IMG/VR virus record: IMGVR_UViG_3300025759_000064
Location: 1-64,000 of that record
Source of the DNA: a virus
Length of the DNA stretch: 64,000 bases
Direction: 5' to 3' (one strand)
The position numbers and the translations under genes were made by a program. Of the stretch, positions 54,790 to 60,682 are shown piece by piece; positions within the stretch are counted from its first letter, which is position 1, and each line of letters begins with the position of its first letter. A model generated the notes under the pieces. It saw only the letters and a list, made by a program, of their open reading frames with translations. It was not told the origin of the DNA and made no database searches.

Positions 54790-55621
54790 TATTTACAAAC
54801 TTGACTAGCGGTTCTAAGTCTTTAAGCGTAACACCACAATCAAGATTCTCTCTATCAGCCCAGTGTACTAACTGTTCTGTGGCTAAATTGCCCCCTGAGC
54901 CGGGTACAAACGGGCAACCGCCCATTCCTCCAATGCTAGAATCGAACTGTGTGATGCCGCAATCGAAGCCAGCAGACAGATTATCGTACATTCTGCCCTC
55001 TCTTACACCGTGATGTAGGTGCAATGCGATATTTGCATCTATCTTTCTGTCAGTTAAACGCATTACTTTGCGTATCATCGATGGGTTAGCATTACCTATG
55101 GTGTCAGACAAAACTATTGTATCGCCTAAGGTATTTGCCCATTCCATGGTTTTTAGCATGTCTTTTGGCGGTATTTCGCCCATAATCGGGCATCCAAAAG
55201 ATGTAGAAAGGTAAACTCTGACGTTTTTGGTCGGTATTCTGTCTAATGCGCCACTGTATTCAGCAAAAATTGTGTTTAGGTTTTTACCTAAGTTATTGAC
55301 ATTGAAGTAGTTTGACGGTGAGAAAAAAATATTATATTTTTCTACACCAACAGACTTTGCCCTTTCAACACCCACACGGTTTGGCACTAACATACCCAAG
55401 TTGTGCGTAGAGGCTAAATCTTGCACTTTGAGGAATACTACTTCGCTATCAGCCATATTTGGAACTCTGTCAGGATTGACCATTGAGCCAATTTCAATAT
55501 TTTTGATACCCGTATTTGCAATTTTACGTATCAAAGTCACCTTATCGTGCGTAGATGTGATTGTATCTGCGCTCTGCAACCCATCGCGTGGTCCTACTTC
55601 GTAGATTGAAAAGTCGCTCAT
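54773..55621 (-). CDS. HMG-CoA lyase-family enzyme (DRE-TIM aldolase)
   Basis: From ATG 55619-55621 (TAATG overlap, GGGAG upstream) the product is 282 residues; a frame seven codons longer overlaps the previous gene. The start YEVGPRDGLQ carries the Arg12-Asp13 pair of the DRE-TIM family. SMVNPDRVPNMAD matches the second hallmark of HMG-CoA lyase; His201 and His203 (HLHHG) would bind the divalent metal; GGMGGCPFVPGSGGNLATE contains Cys236 and Asn244 of the active-site loop. All key residues are present, so the enzyme is probably active. The known family reaction splits HMG-CoA into acetoacetate and acetyl-CoA; related members cleave other acids. A metabolic gene in a virion arm is unusual. 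Confidence 0.85.
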   Translation of the reverse strand: MSDFSIYEVGPRDGLQSADTITSTHDKVTLIRKIANTGIKNIEIGSMVNPDRVPNMADSEVVFLKVQDLASTHNLGMLVPNRVGVERAKSVGVEKYNIFFSPSNYFNVNNLGKNLNTIFAEYSGALDRIPTKNVRVYLSTSFGCPIMGEIPPKDMLKTMEWANTLGDTIVLSDTIGNANPSMIRKVMRLTDRKIDANIALHLHHGVREGRMYDNLSAGFDCGITQFDSSIGGMGGCPFVPGSGGNLATEQLVHWADRENLDCGVTLKDLEPLVKFVNTKIKV

Positions 55622-56280
55622 TATTCTGTCTCCCAATCCCACATATCGGGTCTTTCAGTTTCACCAACACCCCCACCGTAAGCCAAATCTTTAATGTCTC
55701 TCGGCACATTGCCCCAAGTAGATTCATCATGCCAATTCATTGGCTGCCCTACGTTTTTACCCTGTCTCATCATAACTAATCGGTGCGGGTCAATCGCCTC
55801 ATGGATAAGCCCTTCAGGAAATCCTTCAGGACTTTGTTTTGCGTTCCTCCACTGCGCATCGAGATTTTTCGCGCCCTCAGGTGTCATACGAATCCCAACC
55901 ATTGAATGTCCCATTCCTTTTCCACTAGGCGTAGCACCAGCGTATGCGGGTGTAACATTACGAAAATCGGGTTTAGTCACCCAAAATCCTTTACCCCCAC
56001 CACGTGTAGTATCAAACTTTTTGTCATTTTTACCAGCCATTACATCTTCCCATTGCGAATTATCTTCTCCATAACCACGGTTTGCGTTTTGCGGCAAAGG
56101 CTGCAAACCTCGATTATCAATATCTTGCATATATTCGCTCGGTACAACACGCATCATCGACATCGGCCCAGCCCGACTAGGAAAATCTGCATGGTATTGA
56201 CCCAAGGTAGTTTGGTCAGGGTGCAATTCAGGATACAAAGGTGACTTTAGAACAGCCCATGCTTGGTCAAAGGGGTTCAT
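55621..56280 (-). CDS. Tagged protein, possible ADP-ribosyltransferase-like fold
   Basis: ATG 56278-56280 follows GGGAGGGT and starts MNPFDQAWAVLKSP, the tag; 219 residues. After a linker the sequence MRVVPSEYMQDIDNRGLQP, then GKGFWVTKPDFRNV and LIHEAIDPHRLVMM, has the strand/helix order and wording of small ART-like folds (KptA/DarT type). I do not see a clear catalytic triad, so this is a tentative fold call. It overlaps the lyase gene by one base. Confidence 0.5.
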   Translation of the reverse strand: MNPFDQAWAVLKSPLYPELHPDQTTLGQYHADFPSRAGPMSMMRVVPSEYMQDIDNRGLQPLPQNANRGYGEDNSQWEDVMAGKNDKKFDTTRGGGKGFWVTKPDFRNVTPAYAGATPSGKGMGHSMVGIRMTPEGAKNLDAQWRNAKQSPEGFPEGLIHEAIDPHRLVMMRQGKNVGQPMNWHDESTWGNVPRDIKDLAYGGGVGETERPDMWDWETE

Positions 56281-56648
56281 TGTTGACCCTCCCGATTCGC
56301 CCAAAAACCCTCAGCATCCTCGCTCTGCATGTGATTAGTGTTCTGCACAGTAAGTCCAGTAATTTTCTCAGCGTGGTTGTACATGTCCGTGGCTATACCC
56401 CCTCTCCGAAAACTCGGATGCGTGTAACTAGCCAAAGGAATCAAGTTACCGTCAGCCACTGAAAACTTTGCATAACCATATTTTATGGGCTTTTGGTCGT
56501 ATTTATCCAAACCCTGTATGGCCGCAACCTGTAAATTACCATGTTTATCGTATTCATGCTGCAACGAGAAATCTTCGGGGTCTCCGTAGTAAGGGAAATC
56601 CGGTTTAGGCATTTTGAGTACAGCCCACGCTCGGTCGAAGGCAGTCAT
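56277..56648 (-). CDS. Tagged GNAT-like acetyltransferase
   Basis: A 123-residue protein: tag (MTAFDRAWAVLKMPKPD), strands (NLQVAAIQGLDKYDQKPIKY; ADGNLIPLASYTHP), then SFRRGGIATDMYNHAEKITG, the RxxGxA-like acetyl-CoA loop of GNAT enzymes, and a C-terminal QSEDAEGFWANR like the final GNAT strand/helix. It is shorter than usual GNATs (about 150), so the N-terminal strands are reduced. Coupled by ATGA overlaps on both sides. Confidence 0.65.
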   Translation of the reverse strand: MTAFDRAWAVLKMPKPDFPYYGDPEDFSLQHEYDKHGNLQVAAIQGLDKYDQKPIKYGYAKFSVADGNLIPLASYTHPSFRRGGIATDMYNHAEKITGLTVQNTNHMQSEDAEGFWANREGQQ

Positions 56649-57178
56649 TCATGCACCCCATCATACGGCCAACGTAGTCTTATCCCTCTATAATCATCTT
56701 GAAACTTAGTGTGAGCAGAACGCCTCTCATCTCCCTCATACGGCAATTCCATGTGTTTTGCCCAAAATGGGGCTGAGGATGCGCTTAACTGACTCGGAAA
56801 TGTCGTTAGCCTAGCATTTTTCTTCTTCGCCATCTCATTCGCCAAATTATAAACACCCGTCATCAAACCTCTTCTTCTGTAACCCTCTCTAGTTTTTGCA
56901 TGAGAAGTTTTCCATTCAGGGCCATAATGCTCGCTAATATGATTAACAGCAAGCGGTTTTCCATCATTATCCATAATTCTTGTATTTAGCCCATACATAT
57001 CATATTCCGACACCATTGGATAGATTTTGTTTGTTTGAGGGTCTTGAAATTGTGCTTCCATCCCACCGTCTTGTACGTCAGCCTCCTTAATGGGGTCCCA
57101 CCCTTCTATTTCTTTAATTGAGCCGGGGATTATCGGCATCTTGAGTATAGCCCACGCAATGTCGAATGCGTTTACCAT
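56645..57178 (-). CDS. Tagged GNAT-like acetyltransferase, first late gene
   Basis: ATG 57176-57178 after GTGTGAGGCGC starts MVNAFDIAWAILKMP (the tag); a GTG three codons earlier is possible. 177 residues. GNAT features: YRRRGLMTGVYNLANEMAKK (acetyl-CoA loop and helix) and QLSASSAPFWAKH near the end. It is the first gene of the leftward arm, next to the repeat-rich strand switch. On the minus strand CGATATAGAG lies about 25 bases before the start and could be its TATA box, implying a short or absent leader. Confidence 0.65.
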   Translation of the reverse strand: MVNAFDIAWAILKMPIIPGSIKEIEGWDPIKEADVQDGGMEAQFQDPQTNKIYPMVSEYDMYGLNTRIMDNDGKPLAVNHISEHYGPEWKTSHAKTREGYRRRGLMTGVYNLANEMAKKKNARLTTFPSQLSASSAPFWAKHMELPYEGDERRSAHTKFQDDYRGIRLRWPYDGVHE

Positions 57179-57731
57179 GCGCCTCACACAGCGTTACTCT
57201 ATATCGAACTACCGCTAAATTAGCGTAATGTTAAAACCTTGACCCTTAAACATATGAGACCCGAAGGGGTTTTTTTACCAAAAATATTTTTTTTATTCGA
57301 GCGCTGTATGCGACTATAAGAGCGTAATGCTATTGGCGTAATGCTATCTCTCCGGCTAAGGCAGCGTAATGCTTTGGCGTAATGGGGTACTGCAAGCCTG
57401 TTTCAGACATTACGCCTTGGCGTAATGCCCTGTTGTTGTGGCGTAATGCTTTGTAGTGGGCGTTACGCGGTTGCGTAACGCTTGTACATGTGCCTATGTA
57501 GCAAAGCACGTAAGTCGCGGCTTACAAACGCATCACTGCTCTATGCTTTTCGCCTCACACTTAGCGTGATTATAACGCCAGCCCTTGCACCGCTTTGGAT
57601 TCCCCACCCGTATGGTTGGTGCATTAACAGTGCATCTTCTTCATACTAGGGCGTATTGCTGTTGAGCGTAATGCTTGTGTGCTGCCTGTATTCTTACTCA
57701 TCTCATCTCTTTCAGTCTAACGTTTATCAGT
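57179..57731. other. Non-coding strand-switch region with GCGTAATG iterons (possible origin)
   Basis: No convincing ORF in 550 bases. GCGTAATG occurs forward at 57223, 57322, 57336, 57364, 57377, 57420, 57441 and 57666, inverted at 57408, and as near-copies CGTTACGC 57461 and GCGTAACG 57473. A strongly AT-rich stretch (57270-57300) lies inside the array. Transcription diverges from here. Iterons plus an AT-rich block at a strand switch are typical of viral replication origins or of a master operator. Confidence 0.6.
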
Positions 57732-57757
57732 CTTGACTATATAAACCGAGATTGAAA
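57732..57757 (+). promoter_or_regulatory. Early promoter, copy 1 (TATA box)
   Basis: Contains TGACTATATAAACCGAGATT; 26 bases are identical to 59141-59166. The TATA box ends about 34 bases before ATG 57779, placing transcription start about 57768 and leaving a short leader with GGTGGAGG. The conserved bases after the TATA box (CCGAGATTGA) exceed a basal promoter and may bind a regulator. Confidence 0.8.
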
Positions 57758-57778
57758 GGGTAGGTGGAGGAATCTGAA

Positions 57779-58534
57779 ATGGTAAACGATTTGAAAAACG
57801 ATACCCAAATAACGATGATTGAGCGAATTGCTACGCTCTTGCAGTCACTTGTGACTGTAAGCAAAGCAAAAGGTCGAGGTAAGGTCGACATAGGTAGGTG
57901 GGATGTATCCAAAGGATACCCTGACCCTCTGTATGATGATGAAGCACCTAACACCACATTGACAGCCAAGCAAGCAAGCACTGTACTTGCACGCTTCTGT
58001 CAATCTGTGATTGATAGTGGTTGGAAACCTGCAAGCGAATTGACTGTTAGTCAACATGCACTTGCAGAGACACATACTCTTTCCACAGGAAAGAACAAAG
58101 GCAACGAAGTTCCTGTCTTTGCATACGGCCTGAACAAAGTCCGTGGAAATGCACGTACAGCAATTAGGAAAGCAAAGTTGGCAGCATCACTTGTGACTGC
58201 TCAGGAGAATGGTGGTGCATGGTTTGCTGTTGGTGTAACCAACAAAGATGGCACAGGTAAGGCGTTCCCAAGTGAGAAGAAAGCGAGAAATGCTTATGCA
58301 AACATGACCTATGGTAAGGATTGGTACGACCATCCTGACAAAGAGGCTAGGAAAGCGGAGGCATCAATCCACCGTGGCACATACATAGCCTTCGATGAGA
58401 ATACCATCATCACAAGTGACACAGTGTTCACGACTGATGAAGCCTTGATTGCTGCTGCTAAATCATTAGGCAGCAAAGCAAGCACAGCACGCGGTGCTAA
58501 GACATTCATGAAGAAGCACTTCGCTAAGGCCTGA
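57779..58534 (+). CDS. First early protein, hypothetical (251 aa)
   Basis: ATG 57779 is chosen because GGTGGAGG precedes it and a GTG five codons upstream would lie before the predicted transcription start; 251 residues. Helical, Lys/Ala-rich protein: an N-terminal helix (MIERIATLLQSLVTVSKAKG), a middle with NKVRGNARTAIRKAKLAASL, and a C-terminal Ala/Lys helix (AAKSLGSKASTARGAKTFMK). Basic surface patches suggest nucleic-acid contact. Family not recognised. It is followed by hairpins and a T-tract terminator, so it is probably a single-gene strongly expressed unit. Confidence 0.7.
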   Translation: MVNDLKNDTQITMIERIATLLQSLVTVSKAKGRGKVDIGRWDVSKGYPDPLYDDEAPNTTLTAKQASTVLARFCQSVIDSGWKPASELTVSQHALAETHTLSTGKNKGNEVPVFAYGLNKVRGNARTAIRKAKLAASLVTAQENGGAWFAVGVTNKDGTGKAFPSEKKARNAYANMTYGKDWYDHPDKEARKAEASIHRGTYIAFDENTIITSDTVFTTDEALIAAAKSLGSKASTARGAKTFMKKHFAKA

Positions 58535-58565
58535 GTCTGAGACAGACTAGACGGACATACGCAAG

Positions 58566-58591
58566 CCCTCTGCGGGGATACTCGCAGGGGG
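58566..58591 (+). terminator. Hairpin after first early gene
   Basis: A nine-pair stem (58566-58574 with 58583-58591; one G-T pair) and an eight-base loop, starting 32 bases after the stop codon. No T-run follows directly, so it may protect the RNA end or act with the stronger terminator downstream. Confidence 0.45.
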
Positions 58592-58646
58592 TAGCCCTCA
58601 TACTCTTGGGGGTGCAGGTTTTTCATTCATCCCTGTACCCCCACCC

Positions 58647-58676
58647 CCCCCGCCGCGAGGCAGGGGGTTTTTTTTT
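58647..58676 (+). terminator. Strong stem-loop with T-tract
   Basis: CCCCCGCC pairs with GGC-A-GGGGG (one bulged A) around a GCGA tetraloop, then nine T. This is an intrinsic terminator shape; archaeal RNA polymerase also stops on T-tracts. It would end the transcript of the 57779 gene. Confidence 0.7.
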
Positions 58677-58974
58677 GGCCTAGCCTCACGCATTACGCGG
58701 GCTTGGATTCTGATTCTCTTACGCTCGTCTACGCTATGCGTATCCTTCGCAGAATCCTCTCCAACCATACGGGTGGTAGTCACGCCCGTATCTTGAAAAA
58801 TAATCTCATCTTCTGCGAGAGCGAGACACACCCTGTTGACGCTATCTTAAACTCGCACCCTCATTTCGGTGTGTCCTCAGCACACCCGTTAATCTGCACA
58901 GTTTGTATGGATTCTGCTCATGTGCACATACGCACGTGAGGACAGAGCGGATTCACATAGAAAGAGGGTAATAT
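58677..58974. other. Non-coding region with inverted repeats
   Basis: About 300 bases without a convincing gene and with higher GC than its surroundings. It holds ATACGGG/CCCGTAT (58767-58773/58785-58791) and GACACACC/GGTGTGTC (58825-58832/58868-58875) inverted repeats, plus one inverted GCGTAATG (58691-58698). Short frames on both strands here have no ribosome binding site. A small structured RNA is possible. Confidence 0.4.
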
Positions 58975-59085
58975 TCCGACTTGTCTAATGTACTATCTAA
59001 ACATTATACAGTAATATATAGAAGAGAGACTACAAGAATAATACAATTGTCAATCATACAAATGAATAATCGGAAACCTCGGACA
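58975..59085. repeat. Intergenic element, copy 2
   Basis: Shares with 48587-48670, in the same order, TCCGA plus TCTAATGT (58975-58991), AAGAATAATA (59034-59043) and AATCGGAAnCnTCGGACA (59068-59085). Spacing between outer blocks is about 93 bases here against 62 there. It ends about 55 bases before the second early promoter, so it could be an operator or enhancer-like site. Confidence 0.6.
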
Positions 59086-59140
59086 ATTATCTTTAACACA
59101 CTAGCATATCTATGCTCGAAGTTGACATCAGTTTAGTAGC

Positions 59141-59166
59141 CTTGACTATATAAACCGAGATTGAAA
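59141..59166 (+). promoter_or_regulatory. Early promoter, copy 2 (TATA box)
   Basis: 26 bases identical to 57732-57757. The TATA box begins about 28 bases before ATG 59175, so the transcript should begin at or within a few bases of the start codon, and no ribosome binding site is seen: a leaderless start is likely. It drives the run 59175-60661. Confidence 0.8.
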
Positions 59167-59174
59167 CTAATGCC

Positions 59175-59408
59175 ATGAAAGAGTTGATTACCTCTGACTT
59201 TGCTTTGACAACGAATGACATCTTGAGTAGTGTGAGTATACACTGCTTGACTTGCTGTGTCCCAATACAAGTGGACATGGATGCTTTTCTTTACAGAGAG
59301 TGTGTGGATGGGGAGATGACTGAGAACTACAACATACAATGTGACTGTGATGCTGACGAACAACCTTGCCTTGTGCTACGCACTCATGTACTAGAGGTGG
59401 AAGAATGA
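59175..59408 (+). CDS. Small Cys-rich early protein
   Basis: A 77-residue protein with Cys clusters (IHCLTCCVPIQVDMDAF, then YNIQCDCDADEQPC) that could bind one or two metal ions; otherwise acidic. Its start is probably leaderless (see promoter copy 2). Its stop overlaps the next ATG. Family not recognised. It is the first gene of an early mini-operon of small proteins. Confidence 0.65.
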   Translation: MKELITSDFALTTNDILSSVSIHCLTCCVPIQVDMDAFLYRECVDGEMTENYNIQCDCDADEQPCLVLRTHVLEVEE

Positions 59409-59548
59409 GTTTAACTTACTGCCCTAACTGTGGTTTGAATCCAAATCACCATCAGCCCGACGAACAACAAATATGGGAGAGCGACTATGTGAAAGAACAT
59501 GGTCTGTGCCACTATTGCGTTAATGTAGGAACAGGTGATGATGAATGA
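59405..59548 (+). CDS. Zinc-ribbon mini-protein (47 aa)
   Basis: ATG 59405-59407 overlaps the previous stop (ATGA). The 47 residues are YCPNCG near the start, a His/Asp/Glu-rich centre (NHHQPDEQQIWESDYV) and CHYCVNVG near the end: a single four-Cys ribbon. A longer frame starting at 59366 is not needed. It may be a small regulator that binds nucleic acid or protein. Confidence 0.65.
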   Translation: MSLTYCPNCGLNPNHHQPDEQQIWESDYVKEHGLCHYCVNVGTGDDE

Positions 59549-59691
59549 GTAGTACACACACTAGTAATACTCTTGGCTACATGCGTGGGTACTTTAGATT
59601 GAAGAGAGAGAATGCTGAGTTACTCAAACAGGTTACACAACTACAAGTTTTATGTCGTACACTTGCAGATGAAATAGAAGGTGATTGTTAA
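59545..59691 (+). CDS. Small coiled-coil protein (48 aa)
   Basis: ATG 59545-59547 overlaps the previous stop; TAA 59689-59691 overlaps the next ATG. 48 residues with a heptad-like helix (FRLKRENAELLKQVTQLQVL), suited to dimerisation. Both overlaps support translation. Family not recognised. Confidence 0.6.
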   Translation: MSSTHTSNTLGYMRGYFRLKRENAELLKQVTQLQVLCRTLADEIEGDC

Positions 59692-60266
59692 TGGGTACAC
59701 GCTGTAACATACGTGTTGTTCAAGACACAGGTGATGAGTTGTGGTTCTATCGTCACAATGATGGTTACCCACAGGAAGTTATACCTAGCCTCACACCCTT
59801 GATGGAGAGATTGATAGACGGTACTGTTAGACCTAACGTGAGTCAGTTTTCAGGTTGGTTAATTGTATTAGGACATGAACAACGCACACCTTCATCACAC
59901 TATGGCGGTGGTAATGCTGAACTTGATTGGAAGGTAGGACACTACGAGCCTACCACATGTATGCATGGTGATATAGCATACCTATACACCATTGACCTAG
60001 ATTCAAAGTCAATACGTGTCACATGTGCGTTTGGTAATATGCCGGATGAGGATATAGATTACATTGAACGCACAAAGACAGAGATATGGCAGAAGTACAG
60101 GCAAGCGGGACTAACAGGCGATGACCTCCTAGATTCTAATTGGATACACTATGACACATATGAATGGTATCTAGGAGAATACGAAGTGGAGAGGTTTTTC
60201 TCATTGAAACAAGTAATCAACTTTATGCAAGATTGCGACATACCTGAGTTAGGTGATGATGAATGA
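59691..60266 (+). CDS. Hypothetical early protein (TRCNI type)
   Basis: 191 residues from ATG 59691-59693 (TAATG overlap). It begins MGTRCNIRVVQDTGDELWFY and continues RHNDGYPQEVIPSL, a start I associate with a small family of uncharacterised phage proteins. The middle has WKVGHYEPTTCMHGDIAYLY, then TIDLDSKSIRVTCAFG, alternating strands; the C-terminus is acidic helix. No catalytic motif. Coupled to its neighbours by overlaps. Confidence 0.65.
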   Translation: MGTRCNIRVVQDTGDELWFYRHNDGYPQEVIPSLTPLMERLIDGTVRPNVSQFSGWLIVLGHEQRTPSSHYGGGNAELDWKVGHYEPTTCMHGDIAYLYTIDLDSKSIRVTCAFGNMPDEDIDYIERTKTEIWQKYRQAGLTGDDLLDSNWIHYDTYEWYLGEYEVERFFSLKQVINFMQDCDIPELGDDE

Positions 60267-60574
60267 GTTACGAGTTTGTGATGATAACTTACGTTGTGCG
60301 TGATGGAGACAAGGAACACATAAACCACTACATAATGACGAAGAACAATGCAGAGAAGCACGATGTTGATTTGATACACATGATGTATTACTTGGATGGT
60401 TTTGATACAGATGAGGATGATGAGGTCAATGCAGAGCACATACTGTTACACATGTTAGAACATGAGGAAACACGTGGTTGGGTGACTACGGACTGGGGCA
60501 TGGTAAAGGTTGTTAGAAAAGAACCAATGAGCCGTGAGACTAAGGAACTGTTCAACAGTTACGGGGTGTACTGA
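60263..60574 (+). CDS. Hypothetical acidic early protein
   Basis: A 103-residue acidic protein (starts MSYEFVMITYVVRDGDKEHI; middle DGFDTDEDDEVNAEHILLHM). Alternating strands then helices suggest a small alpha/beta fold. Its start overlaps the previous stop. Acidic small early proteins may be DNA mimics, but I see no specific signature. Confidence 0.6.
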   Translation: MSYEFVMITYVVRDGDKEHINHYIMTKNNAEKHDVDLIHMMYYLDGFDTDEDDEVNAEHILLHMLEHEETRGWVTTDWGMVKVVRKEPMSRETKELFNSYGVY

Positions 60575-60661
60575 ATGAGTATACACAACGAGATAATGAT
60601 GTGGAGAAAACACATAGCAAAATGCAGAGAGCAAGATGCTGACTATATAAACCGAGATTGA
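60575..60661 (+). CDS. Possible 28-residue ORF overlapping a promoter
   Basis: ATG 60575-60577 directly follows the previous stop and runs to TGA 60659-60661; 28 residues, basic (MMWRKHIAKCREQDADYINR). Its last codons are the promoter motif itself, GACTATATAAACCGAGAT read as DYINRD. It may be a real mini-gene or just leftover frame. Confidence 0.35.
   Translation: MSIHNEIMMWRKHIAKCREQDADYINRD
60640..60661 (+). promoter_or_regulatory. Early promoter, copy 3 (TATA box)
   Basis: 22 bases identical to the core of copies 1 and 2. The TATA box is about 38 bases before ATG 60683, with GGGAGAG as ribosome binding site in the short leader. It would drive the ArdC-like/SNF2 operon. Confidence 0.8.
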
Positions 60662-60682
60662 TAAGATAAGGGAGAGATTAAG

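Noticed and set aside
57259-57276. ACCC-GAAG-GGGT hairpin with T-run as a terminator
   Set aside because: Only a four-pair stem, and no plus-strand gene runs into it; treated as part of the AT-rich origin-like region.
58598-58939. Small frames on both strands (58598-58831 minus, 58703-58939 plus)
   Set aside because: They overlap a terminator and hairpins, have no convincing ribosome binding site, and their composition does not match neighbouring proteins.
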